A stretch of DNA of 64,000 nt from Desulforudis sp. (GTDB lineage: Bacteria; Bacillota; Desulfotomaculia; Desulfotomaculales; Desulforudaceae), in the NCBI GenBank assembly GCA_003604975.1, contig QZIR01000036.1, positions 1 to 64,000 on the forward strand. The letters are read 5' to 3'. Each line of letters starts with the position of its first letter. Position 1 is the first letter of the stretch. The position numbers were made by a program, and so were the translations under genes. The notes beneath the pieces were generated by a model. It was not told the DNA's origin and did no database searches. It saw nothing but the letters and a program-made list of their open reading frames with translations. Below are positions 7,213 to 16,678 of this stretch, one piece after another.

Positions 7213-8688
7213 CTATGCTTTGCAAGTCTTCACAAATTCAATCGCCCGGTCCAGTCGGGCCAGGCATTTTCCCTGGCCCAGGGTCACGATGATATCGAAC
7301 AGGCCGGGGCCGACAGTGCGCCCGGAAAGGGCCAGGCGAGTCGGGTGAATCAGGGCACCACCCGAAATACCCATCTCCTCGATCACTTCACGGTACGCCT
7401 TTTCGGTTTCTTCCAGGGTGAAGGATTCGACGCGGGCCAGGGCCGCCCGCCCCCGGGCTAGGATCTCAGCCACACCGTCCTTAGTGAAGTGCTTGCGCAC
7501 TCCCTTTTCGTCGTACGGGTAGTCTTCCGTGAAAAAGGAGGCTGAGGCGTCGGCCAGCTCAACCAACGTATGTATCCGCGTACGCACGGCATCGATTACC
7601 CGGGTGACATAGCCCATTTCCGGAGTAGAGGGATGGTCACTCACCAGATTTCGGGCCTGATAAAAGGGTAACGCTACTTCAACGACGCGCTCGATAGGCA
7701 GGTTACTCAGGTACTGGGCGTTGATCCAGGTGAGTTTCTTTACATCATAGATTGCCGCGTGTTTGGAGACCGAGTCCAGGGAAAACATAGAAACGATCTC
7801 TTTGAGACCCATCACCTCGCGCTCATCACCGGGCGACCAGCCCAGAAGGGCGAGGTAGTTGACGATGGCTTCGGGTAGGTAGCCCTCTTCCCGGAATTCC
7901 TCCACGGCGGTTGCTCCGTGACGCTTCGAGAGTTTGGAACGATCGGGTGCCAAAATCATCGGCACGTGCGCAAACTGGGGCAGCGGGTAACCAAGGGCCC
8001 GGTAGACAATGCTCTGCTTCGGGGTGTTGGACAGGTGCTCTTCAGCCCTGATCACGTGGGTAATCCCCATCGTGTGGTCGTCCACCACGCAGGCGAAGTT
8101 ATAGGTCGGCATCCCGTTTGATTTCATTATGATGTAGTCGTCGAAGCTGACCCGGTTGTCAAAGGAGACCTCGCCCCGGACCAGGTCCTCAACCACGGTC
8201 GTGCCCTCAGAGGGGGCCGCGATGCGGAGGGCCGGCCGAATTCCCTGCGCTTCCTTAGCCTGCCGTTCGTCCTCAGTCAGGTGGCGGCAGCGACCACTGT
8301 ACCGGGGCACCTCACCCTTCTTGCGAGCTTCCTCCCGCTGCTGCGCCAATTCCTCCGGCGTACAGTAGCAGCAGTAAGCGCCACCGGCTTCCAAGAGTCG
8401 CTGGGCTTCGGCTGTGTACAGCGCTTTACGCTCGGACTGCACGTAGGGCCCGAAGGGTCCGCCCTTGTCCGGACCCTCATCCCAGTCCAGACTCAGCCAG
8501 CGTAAGGTCGAACGGATTCCCTCGGCAGCAGCCTCGATAAAGCGCTCGGTATCCGTGTCTTCCAGGCGGAGGACAAACACGCCGCTGTTCTTACGGGCGT
8601 AAAGCCAGTTAAAAAGCGCCGTCCTGGCGCCGCCGATATGAAGGCTGCCGGTAGGACTGGGCGCAAAACGTACGCGAATGGTATCCAT
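7213..8688 (-). CDS. gltX: Glutamyl-tRNA synthetase
   Basis: 491 residues. Class I synthetase with the HIGH-type motif PSPTGSLHIGGART near residue 10 and KLSKRHG near residue 254, and a putative zinc-binding segment YCCYCTPEELAQQ. It attaches glutamate to tRNA-Glu. In Firmicutes that lack glutaminyl-tRNA synthetase it commonly also makes Glu-tRNA-Gln for the GatCAB amidotransferase. The gene is followed on the same strand by tRNA-Gln and tRNA-Glu and then one terminator, so enzyme and both potential substrates could share a transcript. Confidence 0.95.
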   Translation of the reverse strand: MDTIRVRFAPSPTGSLHIGGARTALFNWLYARKNSGVFVLRLEDTDTERFIEAAAEGIRSTLRWLSLDWDEGPDKGGPFGPYVQSERKALYTAEAQRLLEAGGAYCCYCTPEELAQQREEARKKGEVPRYSGRCRHLTEDERQAKEAQGIRPALRIAAPSEGTTVVEDLVRGEVSFDNRVSFDDYIIMKSNGMPTYNFACVVDDHTMGITHVIRAEEHLSNTPKQSIVYRALGYPLPQFAHVPMILAPDRSKLSKRHGATAVEEFREEGYLPEAIVNYLALLGWSPGDEREVMGLKEIVSMFSLDSVSKHAAIYDVKKLTWINAQYLSNLPIERVVEVALPFYQARNLVSDHPSTPEMGYVTRVIDAVRTRIHTLVELADASASFFTEDYPYDEKGVRKHFTKDGVAEILARGRAALARVESFTLEETEKAYREVIEEMGISGGALIHPTRLALSGRTVGPGLFDIIVTLGQGKCLARLDRAIEFVKTCKA

Positions 8689-8725
8689 TGGTACAATCTC
8701 CTTTTTCGATCAAATACGACTACTA

Positions 8726-9232
8726 TTATATTGCCACTTTTCCGCTACTGTAAAGCCTGACACCCTCAACCGCCAGCAGGCGCTCTTTCCATGCTGCTCC
8801 CCCGCTAAATCCGCCGATACTGCTGTCGCCGCGCACCACCCGGTGACACGGAACAACAATCGGGGTCCGGTTGATTCCCACGGCGTTGCCCACGGCCCGG
8901 GCTGTGCGGGGCCGGCCAACCTGCTCGGCGACCAATCCGTAGGAAAGGGTCTGCCCGTGGGGGATCGCGAAGACCACCTGCAGTACAGCGACCTGAAACG
9001 GCGTGTAGCCACTCCAGTCGATAGGAACCTCCCCGAAGTCTACCGGAAGCCCCGCAAAATAAGACTGGACCAGCCTGTAAAGGCCGGCGCAAGAAGCGGC
9101 ACTGGTCGAGGATTCAGATCCGCGGTGGGGCGGGCGCTGACCAGCATCCGGAAAATCCACACTGAAAAGCCCGCGTTCCGTCCACCGGGTTACCAAGTTC
9201 CCGTAGGGCGTCTCAATGGCCGTAACCTGCAT
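8726..9232 (-). CDS. ogt: Methylated-DNA--[protein]-cysteine S-methyltransferase
   Basis: 168 residues from the ATG at 9232, which follows GGGAGG. The open frame extends further upstream but those residues are not family-like. It repairs O6-methylguanine by transferring the methyl to the Cys of VVPCHRVV (near residue 134). The helix-turn-helix part (YTPFQVAVLQVVFAIPHGQTLSYG) and the C-terminal IGGFSGGAAWKERLLAVEG are intact. It lies just upstream of gltX on the same strand with a 37-base gap. Confidence 0.92.
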   Translation of the reverse strand: MQVTAIETPYGNLVTRWTERGLFSVDFPDAGQRPPHRGSESSTSAASCAGLYRLVQSYFAGLPVDFGEVPIDWSGYTPFQVAVLQVVFAIPHGQTLSYGLVAEQVGRPRTARAVGNAVGINRTPIVVPCHRVVRGDSSIGGFSGGAAWKERLLAVEGVRLYSSGKVAI

Positions 9233-9280
9233 TTTATTTAGCCTCCCATTACCCATTAACGTAACCTGAATATCACGCGA

Positions 9281-9301
9281 TCTATAATGATTGGTTATAG
9301 A
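9281..9301. promoter_or_regulatory. Palindrome between divergent ogt and hydrolase genes
   Basis: TCTATAA and TTATAGA form perfect 7-base arms around 7 bases in the AT-rich divergent spacer. Position and size fit an operator or overlapping promoter elements. No regulator can be named. Confidence 0.3.
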
Positions 9302-9415
9302 CCCATTATTAAGTAGTTTTAAATCGCCCCACGGTGCTAGAATAACGGTAGGTGCCGTTTCTTTAGACAAAATAATGTCAATCTCAACCTGTTGCAGAGG
9401 TAAGGAGTGAAAGCG

Positions 9416-9955
9416 GTGCTCAGCACAGAAAACACGGCTTTGCTCGTAATTGATATTCAGGGTAAACTGGCGCACATGATGTACAGCAAGGAGATATTCT
9501 TTGAAAACGTCCGGACCATGATTAAGGCAGCAAAAGTCCTGAGCTTACCTATCATCTGGATGGAGCAGTACCCAAAGGGCCTTGGGCCGACTATACCTGA
9601 AATTGCCGGGTGCTTAGATGGCCTTAAGCCTATTGAGAAAATTACGTTCAACGGCTGTTTAAATGACAGCTTCGTCAGATCCCTTGCCTCGTTAAACCGC
9701 CGTCAGCTTATAGTCACGGGAATGGAAACCCACATTTGCGTGTACCAGACCGTTATGGGATTACTTAATGCTGATTACGAAGTTCACGTCGTCACCGACG
9801 CCGTCTCTTCAAGGACGCCGGAGAATAAAACCATTGGCCTCGAAAAGATGAAAACCGGCGGGGCGCATATGACAAGTACCGAGACGGTATTGTTTGAACT
9901 GCTGCAGATTGCTGAGGGGCCGGAGTTTAGAGAAATTCTCAAGCTGGTGAAATAA
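9416..9955 (+). CDS. Isochorismatase-family cysteine hydrolase
   Basis: 179 residues starting at GTG 9416, because AAGGAG at 9402-9407 is then about 8 bases away. An upstream GTG at 9407 overlaps that SD. Asp in LLVIDIQGK and Cys in ETHICVYQTV are the expected catalytic pair, and Lys of the IEKITFNGC segment completes the triad. Members hydrolyse nicotinamide, isochorismate or other amides and ethers; the substrate cannot be read from the sequence. It is followed 63 bases later by selD. Confidence 0.85.
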   Translation: MLSTENTALLVIDIQGKLAHMMYSKEIFFENVRTMIKAAKVLSLPIIWMEQYPKGLGPTIPEIAGCLDGLKPIEKITFNGCLNDSFVRSLASLNRRQLIVTGMETHICVYQTVMGLLNADYEVHVVTDAVSSRTPENKTIGLEKMKTGGAHMTSTETVLFELLQIAEGPEFREILKLVK

Positions 9956-10018
9956 TTGTACAGGCCATAGATCCCACCTTATCATTTTATCACTATCAAC
10001 CAGGGGGAGGCGTGCCTT

Positions 10019-11059
10019 ATGCCCAAATGTTTAACCTCGATGACTGTCGGCGGCGGGTGAGCAGCAAAAATAGGGCCGGAGACCCTGGCACAGGTTCTGT
10101 GCCATCTTCCTGAGATGAAAGACTCCCGGCTGCTGGTAGGGCTGGAAACCTCGGATGACGCCGGTGTATACCTGTTAAATGAGGAGACCGCCCTGATTCA
10201 AACGCTTGATTTCTTTACCCCGATCGTGGACGACCCTTACCGTTTCGGACAGATCGCCGCCGCCAATGCCCTGAGCGACATCTACGCCATGGGCGGACGC
10301 CCCCTGACGGCGATGAACATTATCGGCTACCCGACCAGGGACGGCGACCTGGAGACACTGGCCCGCATCCTGGCCGGCGGGGCCGACAAGGTCAAAGAGG
10401 CGGGGGCTCTGATCGTCGGCGGGCACAGCGTGGAGGACAAGGAACCCAAGTACGGGTTGTCGGTGACCGGCATCGCCCACCCGGAGCGGATTACCAGGAA
10501 CAGTACGGCCCGGCCCGGTGACCGCCTGGTGTTGACCAAGCCCCTGGGTACCGGTGTGGTCGCCACCGCCGTGAAGGCGAAGCTGGCCCCACCTGAGCTT
10601 CAGGAACAGGCGGCCGTCCAGATGGCCACCCTAAACCAGGCCGCGTCCGCGGCGATGCAGGAGGTCGGAGCCCACGCCTGCACCGACATCACCGGCTTCG
10701 GGCTCCTAGGCCACACCTTTGAAATGGCCAAAGGCAGTGCTGTGGGCATTGTCATTGAAGCGCACCGGGTGCCTGTGCTGCCGCAGACCCTGGACTTTGC
10801 CGCCATGGGCCTGCTTCCGGGCGGGGTGCACGCCAACCGCTCTTACCTCGGCAACGCCGTTTCCTTTGATACAGAGGTCCCTCTCTCCGTCCAGGACCTG
10901 ATGTTCGATCCCCAGACCTCGGGCGGGCTGTTGATTGCGGTGGCCCCGGAAAAGGTGACGGATCTCCTGGACAGGCTGTTTCAGCAGGGTGTCTCGGCCG
11001 CCGAAATCGGATGGATCGAGGCCGGGCGACAACCGGGCACGATCCACGTTCAACCTTAA
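10019..11059 (+). CDS. selD: Selenide, water dikinase (SelD), itself a selenoprotein
   Basis: Makes selenophosphate from selenide and ATP, the selenium donor for selenocysteine and selenouridine. The frame runs from ATG 10019 (GGGGGAGG, 8 bases upstream) through an in-frame TGA at 10058-10060 to the stop at 11059, 346 residues in all, the normal length for SelD. The N-terminus reads MTVGGG-U-AAKIGPETL; U aligns with the catalytic Cys17 of E. coli SelD (GAGCGCKI) and the second Cys is Ala. Downstream motifs ETSDDAGVY, GGHSVEDKEPKYGL, DITGFGLLGH and DPQTSGGLL are typical. The organism must therefore decode UGA as Sec; selA, selB and the Sec tRNA are not in the window. Confidence 0.93.
10072..10103 (+). 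promoter_or_regulatory. Candidate bacterial SECIS element in selD
   Basis: Directly after the TGA codon two small hairpins can form. The first is AGGG-CCGGAGA-CCCT, with GG in its loop (10078-10079) about 18 bases after the TGA. The second is GGCACAG-GTT-CTGTGCC (10087-10103). A bacterial SECIS lies within about 16-37 bases of the UGA, so the first hairpin fits the distance rule. The fold is not tested computationally. Confidence 0.45.
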
Positions 11060-11071
11060 GACGGCAAACAA

Positions 11072-11110
11072 AACCCCGCCTGGTCAAAAACGACCGGCGG
11101 GGTTCTCTTG
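11072..11110. terminator. Bidirectional terminator between selD and the Lon-like gene
   Basis: AACCCCGCC at 11072-11080 pairs with GGCGGGGTT at 11096-11104. T-rich sequence follows on both strands (TCTCTTGTTT forward, TTTGTTTGCC reverse), so it can end both convergent genes. Confidence 0.75.
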
Positions 11111-11184
11111 TTTACGCTCCGGTTGCGCTATCCGGTTTACTCTCGTACTAACTTCGGGCACGGGATGCAATAACCATTTTAAAA

Positions 11185-13626
11185 CTATCCGCACCCCTGA
11201 CCACATCCTCTGGCCGGAACCCCTTCGGGAGCAGCGCCGGAGCGCTCGGTTAGGAGTTCCAGTCGCGCCGCTACAGCCGCGTTTACGCTGCCTGCCTCAA
11301 AACGGGCGTCTTCCAACATTCTGCCGGCCGGCACGCCGGTCAACACTTCAATCCCCTCGTCGACGGTCCGGACCGGATAGATGTGGAACATCCCTTCACG
11401 CACCGCCTCCACAACCTCGTCCTTGAGTACCAGGTGGCGCTGGTTGGACCACGGAATTACGACACCCTGTCTGCCGGTCAGCCCCTTGATCTTACAGGTA
11501 TCGAAGAAACCCTCGACCTTTTCGTTTACACCTCCGATGGCCTGAACATCACCCTTCTGATTAACCGAGCCGGTGACGGCCAGTCCCTGGCGGATGCCGA
11601 ACCCCGAAAGCGCCGAGAGCAGGGCGTAAAGCTCGGCGCTGGAGGCACTGTCCCCGTCCACCTCGCTGTAGCTCTGCTCGAAAACCAACCGCGCTGAGAT
11701 GTTGATGGCCTCCTCTTGGGCAAACCGGTTGGCCAGGTAACCGCCCAGGATCATTACGCCCTTGGTGTGAAAGCGCCCGCCGAGCTTGGCCTCGCGCTCG
11801 ATATCGATCAAGCCTCCGCGCCCGCACCCTACGGTCGCCGTAATGCGGGTGGGGCGACCGAAAGACATTTCACCTAGGCTAAACACCGAGAGCCCGTTAA
11901 CCTCGCCGACTTTGACGCCGTCCACATCGATCAACAGGGTCTCCTCGCGAGTCAGGCCCGCCAATCGCTCCTGGGGCAGATTGGAGCGGTAGAGCCGCTG
12001 CCGGATGGCCTCGGTAATGTGTTTCCCGGAGATATAGGCCTCACCGTCGATCCCCGCGTAGTAGTTGGCCTCGCGTACGATGTCGGCCAGGTCGGCAAAC
12101 CGGGTGGAGAGCTTTTCCTGATCGGCGGTCAGTCTCGAACCGTGCTCGATCATCCGGGCCACGGCCGTGGCGTCCAGGTGTCTCAGGTTTTCCTTTCGAC
12201 AGAGGGTCGCCACGAATAGTCCATAGCTCCGGATGTTCTCCGGGTTGCGGTCCATGCGGGTATCGAATTCCACCTTTACCTTGAAAAGCTCCTGGAACTC
12301 CGCATCCAGGGCATAAAGCATTTGGTAGAGACCCGGGTCCCCCATCAGGATCACCTTGGTGTCCAGCGGGATCGGCTCGGGCTGCATGCTCTTGGTGGAC
12401 AGGATGCCCAGACGGTCGGTGGGTTCGTCGATGGTCACTTTCTCGTCTCGTAGCGCTCGTTTCAGTGACTCCCAGGCAAACGGGCTGGAGAGCAACTCAT
12501 GAACGGGCAGGACCAGGTAGCCCCCGTTGGCCCAGTGCAGGGATCCGGGCCGGATCATCGTGAAGTCCGTCACCAGGGCCCCAAAACGGGCCTCCCGTTC
12601 AATCCGGCCAACCAGCCTGTTGTAAAGCGGGCTTTCCTCGAAGACTACCGGCGCCCCGTGCCGCTCCCCGTTATCGACCAGCACGTTAACCGAGTATTTC
12701 CGGTAGTACTCCTCAGTGGAGGTCTGACCAGGCGGCGCATCCCCCCCGCCTGCCCTCTGCCCTTCTCCCTTAAAGACGGTCAGGTTATCCAGGATGTCCG
12801 TCCTCACCTCTTCAAGGTGGTGTTGCACGTCCACGAGGTCTTGATAGTTGTTCTTCAACTGGCTGATGAGGTTACCCAAGACATACTTGGCCACTTCCCG
12901 GTCCAGCCCCTCCATCCGCTCACGGGCACTGCGTTCCAGTGCCTGCAGTTGGTGCAGAGTAGCGTCAATCTCCGACTCCACCTGTTCACGCCTGGCGGTG
13001 ATGGCCTGCTTGGTTTCTTCCGGGAGTTCGTGGTATTTTGCTTCCTTCACGGGTTGGCCGTCGATCACCGGAATAATGTAGAAGCCCACCGGAGTAGTCT
13101 GCAGGACGAAGCCTTCCTGCTCGGCTTTCTCGTTCAGTGAGGCCAGCAGTCTACCTTTTTGCTCGCTGATGGTCTCCAGCGTCTGGGACCGGCGCTTGGT
13201 GTACTCTTCGCTCTCGAAGACCACCTTGATCTCCTGCCGGACCGCTTCGACAAACTCTTTCATTTCGCGGGCGAAACCCGCGGCCCGCCCCGAGGGCAGT
13301 TTGAGCGCCCGCGGGCTGTAGCTGTCCCGAAAGTTGTTGACGTAACACCAGTCAGGTGGTGGATCCTTCGGTCTTGCCAGTTCATCCAAAAAGCTCATCA
13401 CTGCCGTGTTTTTGCCAGTTCCCGGCTCACCAGCCACGTACAGATTGAAACCTTTATTCCGGATATCAAGGCCAAAATGCAGCGCCTTTACGGCCCTGTC
13501 CTGGCCGATAATGCCCTTCAGCGGGCCGAGTTCGTCGGTGTACTTGAAACCCAGGTCCTGCGGATCACAATGCGCGCAGAGGCTATCCGCGGATGCCGAT
13601 TCAACCAATGTCCTCTCCCCTTTCAC
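11185..13626 (-). CDS. Lon-like ATP-dependent protease (AAA_32/LonB-like family)
   Basis: 813 residues. The N-terminal ATPase has Walker A GEPGTGKNTA near residue 68. A long coiled-coil insertion follows (about 150-290). The second half carries MIRPGSLHWANGGYLVL and the C-terminal Lon protease domain, with catalytic Ser in EVDGDSASSAELYALLSAL and Lys in GGVNEKVEGFF. This is the standalone Lon-related family of Firmicutes and proteobacteria, presumed to degrade damaged proteins. The GTG at 13626 has no good SD; a TTG at 13608 follows GGGGAGAGG with suitable spacing and may be the true start. Confidence 0.88.
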   Translation of the reverse strand: MKGERTLVESASADSLCAHCDPQDLGFKYTDELGPLKGIIGQDRAVKALHFGLDIRNKGFNLYVAGEPGTGKNTAVMSFLDELARPKDPPPDWCYVNNFRDSYSPRALKLPSGRAAGFAREMKEFVEAVRQEIKVVFESEEYTKRRSQTLETISEQKGRLLASLNEKAEQEGFVLQTTPVGFYIIPVIDGQPVKEAKYHELPEETKQAITARREQVESEIDATLHQLQALERSARERMEGLDREVAKYVLGNLISQLKNNYQDLVDVQHHLEEVRTDILDNLTVFKGEGQRAGGGDAPPGQTSTEEYYRKYSVNVLVDNGERHGAPVVFEESPLYNRLVGRIEREARFGALVTDFTMIRPGSLHWANGGYLVLPVHELLSSPFAWESLKRALRDEKVTIDEPTDRLGILSTKSMQPEPIPLDTKVILMGDPGLYQMLYALDAEFQELFKVKVEFDTRMDRNPENIRSYGLFVATLCRKENLRHLDATAVARMIEHGSRLTADQEKLSTRFADLADIVREANYYAGIDGEAYISGKHITEAIRQRLYRSNLPQERLAGLTREETLLIDVDGVKVGEVNGLSVFSLGEMSFGRPTRITATVGCGRGGLIDIEREAKLGGRFHTKGVMILGGYLANRFAQEEAINISARLVFEQSYSEVDGDSASSAELYALLSALSGFGIRQGLAVTGSVNQKGDVQAIGGVNEKVEGFFDTCKIKGLTGRQGVVIPWSNQRHLVLKDEVVEAVREGMFHIYPVRTVDEGIEVLTGVPAGRMLEDARFEAGSVNAAVAARLELLTERSGAAPEGVPARGCGQGCG

Positions 13627-13723
13627 GCAGACTTATAATTAACTTTTATACGTCCGGCTAAGGAATTGTTCGACAGGCGCCGTGGGAGGGTATTTCCCCG
13701 CATGGTGTCGATTCTCCTGCCCA

Positions 13724-16438
13724 CTACTTCCTCTTCGCCGGGGCGGCCGCGCGGCTCAGGGTGACATGGCGGCGTAGCGCCTTCTCGATCTCGACCACAA
13801 CCAGCACGGTTGTCGCTACACCGATAACCGCCACCCAGTCATCCAACGTGAGCGGCACGGTCCGGAAGACAAACTGCAGCGCCGGCACGTAGATCACAGC
13901 AATCTGGGCAGTGATGGAGGCGACCACGCTGTAGAAGAGGAACTTGTTGGACATCAGGTTTTGCTTGAGAATGGATTCGGTTTCGGAGCGGACATTGAAC
14001 ACGTTAAAGAGCTGGAACAGCACCAGGGTGGTCAGCGCCACCGTACGGGCCTTGTCCACGTCGTTCACCAGGCCAAGCTGCCAGATGAAAGTGAACAAGG
14101 TTCCTGCGGCCATTACCAGCCCGAGGATGACCATCCTTTCGGCCATCAGCCGGGAGATTACCGGTTCACCGCCGCGGCGAGGGGGCCGGTCGAGGATGCC
14201 CTTTTCCTCGGGTTCAAAGGCTAGGGCAACGTCCTGCAGCCCGTTGGTGACCAGGTTCAGCCAAAGGATTTGGGCCGGTAGCAGGGGCAGCGGCAGGAAG
14301 AGCACCAGGGACACCAGGATCAGTAGTACCTGGCCGACCCCTGCCGAAAGCAGGAAGAGGATGACCTTTCGGATGTTGTCGAAGACCACGCGGCCCTCCC
14401 GGACCGCCGCAAAGATGCTGGCGAAGTTGTCATCGGTAATGATCATATCCGAGGTTTCCTTGGCGGCGTCAGTGCCGGTGCGTCCCATGGCCACCCCGAT
14501 GTGAGCGGCCTTCAGGGCCGGGGTATCGTTTACGCCGTCGCCGGTCACCGCGACCACCTCGCCCCGCCGGATCAGCTGTTGTACAATGCGAAGCTTATGC
14601 AGCGGGGCCACGCGGGCATAGATGGACACCTTCGGCACCTGCCGGTAGAGCTCCTCGTCCGACATCCCTTCGATCTCCCGACCGGTCAGCACCGCCGAAC
14701 GTTCCCCCTGGATGATCCCCAGGCTGCGGGCGATGGCCGTCGCCGTAATCTGGTGATCCCCGGTGACCATGATCACCCGAACCCCGGCCTTGTTCGCCTT
14801 GGTAATGGCGGCAAAGGCCTCGGCCCGGGGGGGATCGATCATGCCCTGCAGACCCAGGAAGACTACGTCCTGGGCAATCAGTTCTTTCGTCAAGTGCATG
14901 GTCTCGGCCGGTACCCGCTTGCAGGCCACAGCTAGCACACGCAGGCCGGAGTGCCCCATCCGGCGGTACTCCGCCATCACCCGGTCGTAATCAAGAGAAC
15001 CCTCACCCTCCGCCCCCGGGGCGCTGCGGCACATCTCCAAGACTCTTTCGGGTGCTCCCTTGATGAAGATGATATTTCCATCACGGCCGGCCTCACGGTG
15101 CAGGGTAGCCATGTACATCAGGTCGGACTCAAACGGGATTTCATCGATTTTGGGATACTGTCTCTCCTCCACCTCGGGGTCGAGACCGGCTTTGATCCCC
15201 CCAACGATCAGTGCCACCTCGGTCGGGTCGCCCTCGGGCTTGTGCCCGTGCTCCTCGTCATAAACCAGCCTCGACTCATTGGCCAGCATCCCGCCCCGGA
15301 GGCAAAGATGCAGGGCCCGGTTGTCCTGCAGGTGGACAAGCTGTTCAGACACAGAATCGACAACGTCCCCCTTGGGCTCGAAGCCCACGCCGCTTACCGT
15401 ATAACGACGGCCGGCGGCATAGATCTCCTGCACGGTCATTTCGTTCTTGGTCAGGGTACCGGTCTTGTCCGAGGCAATGACCGTGGTTCCTCCCAAGGTC
15501 TCCACGGCGGGGAGTTGACGGATGATGGCGTTGCGCCGGGCCATCTGCTTGACGCCCACGGCCAGAGTGATTGTGACCACAATCGGCAGGCCCTCGGGAA
15601 TGGCGCCCACGGCCAGGGCGATACCGGTAAGCAGCATCTCCACAAAGGGGATACCCATGGCCATGCCCAGTAACACGGCAAAGGCCGAGATGGCCAGAAT
15701 CCCATACCCGATCCAGCGTCCGAAGACAGCAAGTTGCACTTGTAGCGGCGTCGGCGCTGACTCCACACTGGCGACCTGCTCCGAAATCTTGCCCAGCTCC
15801 GTCTCACGGCCCGTGGCCACCACAATGCCCCGACCGCGTCCCGAGAGGACCAGCGTGCCCATGTAGGCAATGTTGCGGCGGTCACCCAACGCCGGATACT
15901 CCACTTTGACCAGCGTAATATCTTTGCGTACACCCAGGGATTCCCCGGTCAGCGCGGACTCGTTGATCTCCAGTCGGGTAACTTCGAACAGGCGCAGGTC
16001 GGCCGGCACCTTCGTACCCGAACCGATCAGCACCACATCGCCCGGAACCAGGTCCGCACTGTCGATCTCCACCATCTCGCCATCACGAATGACCCTCGCC
16101 CTAGGCGCCGCGAGGGTCGCCAGGGAACGAATGGCCTGTTCGGCCTTGATTTCCTGGGTGAAGCCGATTACCGCATTAATCAGTACCACGGCCATAATCA
16201 CCCAGGTATCGATGAAGTGCCCAAGGACCGCCGTCAGAGCAGCGGCCACAAGCAGTATGTAAATCAGGGGATCCCGAAACTGGTCGAGTACAGCCTTCAG
16301 GACGTTGAACGCCTCCGCTTCCTGCAGGGTGTTTGGTCCGTACTGACCTTGACGTTTTACGGCTTCGGCCGTACTCAGTCCCCCGGATCCGGTATCGAGC
16401 TCCTGAAAGACTTCTTCTACTTCTTTGTTGTAGTACAG
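13724..16438 (-). CDS. P-type cation-transporting ATPase (P2, Ca2+-ATPase-like), CTG start
   Basis: 904 residues when read from a CTG at 16438 placed 8 bases after GGAGGG. The first ATG/GTG (16249) would remove the N-terminal domain YYNKEVEEVFQELDT...RDPLIYILL that the family needs. Seen: phosphorylation motif SDKTGTLTKNEM, the TGES loop (ALTGESLGV), PEGLP in M4, VTGDGVNDTPALKAA, and M6 NLVTNGLQDVALAFEP. The Glu of PEGLP is kept, but the Asp of NLVTDG in SERCA is Asn here, so ion preference is uncertain; Ca2+/Mn2+ or Na+/K+-type export are options. Ten membrane helices are expected. The gene is 98 bases upstream of the Lon-like gene on the same strand. Confidence 0.9.
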   Translation of the reverse strand: MYYNKEVEEVFQELDTGSGGLSTAEAVKRQGQYGPNTLQEAEAFNVLKAVLDQFRDPLIYILLVAAALTAVLGHFIDTWVIMAVVLINAVIGFTQEIKAEQAIRSLATLAAPRARVIRDGEMVEIDSADLVPGDVVLIGSGTKVPADLRLFEVTRLEINESALTGESLGVRKDITLVKVEYPALGDRRNIAYMGTLVLSGRGRGIVVATGRETELGKISEQVASVESAPTPLQVQLAVFGRWIGYGILAISAFAVLLGMAMGIPFVEMLLTGIALAVGAIPEGLPIVVTITLAVGVKQMARRNAIIRQLPAVETLGGTTVIASDKTGTLTKNEMTVQEIYAAGRRYTVSGVGFEPKGDVVDSVSEQLVHLQDNRALHLCLRGGMLANESRLVYDEEHGHKPEGDPTEVALIVGGIKAGLDPEVEERQYPKIDEIPFESDLMYMATLHREAGRDGNIIFIKGAPERVLEMCRSAPGAEGEGSLDYDRVMAEYRRMGHSGLRVLAVACKRVPAETMHLTKELIAQDVVFLGLQGMIDPPRAEAFAAITKANKAGVRVIMVTGDHQITATAIARSLGIIQGERSAVLTGREIEGMSDEELYRQVPKVSIYARVAPLHKLRIVQQLIRRGEVVAVTGDGVNDTPALKAAHIGVAMGRTGTDAAKETSDMIITDDNFASIFAAVREGRVVFDNIRKVILFLLSAGVGQVLLILVSLVLFLPLPLLPAQILWLNLVTNGLQDVALAFEPEEKGILDRPPRRGGEPVISRLMAERMVILGLVMAAGTLFTFIWQLGLVNDVDKARTVALTTLVLFQLFNVFNVRSETESILKQNLMSNKFLFYSVVASITAQIAVIYVPALQFVFRTVPLTLDDWVAVIGVATTVLVVVEIEKALRRHVTLSRAAAPAKRK

Positions 16439-16547
16439 ATCCCGTTCCCTCCAATAGCTCTAGAAGACAGTCACCTTCCTGACTTTTTTAGCCTCCCTGC
16501 CCCATCTCAAATTATACGTGGGGGCTGTTCGCAAATAGATGGTCTGG

Positions 16548-16588
16548 AAGGGCTTGTCAGGCCATAAATAGTACATTGACGAGCCCTT
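16548..16588. repeat. Long inverted repeat upstream of the L,D-transpeptidase gene
   Basis: AAGGGCTTGTCA at 16548-16559 and TGACGAGCCCTT at 16577-16588 form 12-base arms with one G-T pair around 17 bases. Neither side has a T tract, so it may be an operator or RNA hairpin rather than a terminator. The divergent P-type ATPase and transpeptidase genes flank it. Confidence 0.45.
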
Positions 16589-16678
16589 TCCCAGGGTGGT
16601 CAGCCTCAAACTTTTGAAACTTTTGGGGGACTGTCCCCTTCAAGTCCCCTTCAACAATTCTGATGCGGAGACAAAAAC

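Noticed and set aside
10058-10060. Stop codon suggesting that selD is a pseudogene
   Set aside because: The TGA is exactly at the catalytic Cys/Sec position and the frame is intact and conserved on both sides, so selenocysteine is the better explanation.
16176-16454. Truncated or frameshifted N-terminus of the P-type ATPase
   Set aside because: The correct frame is continuous through this region; only an ordinary start codon is lacking, and a CTG with a good SD is present.
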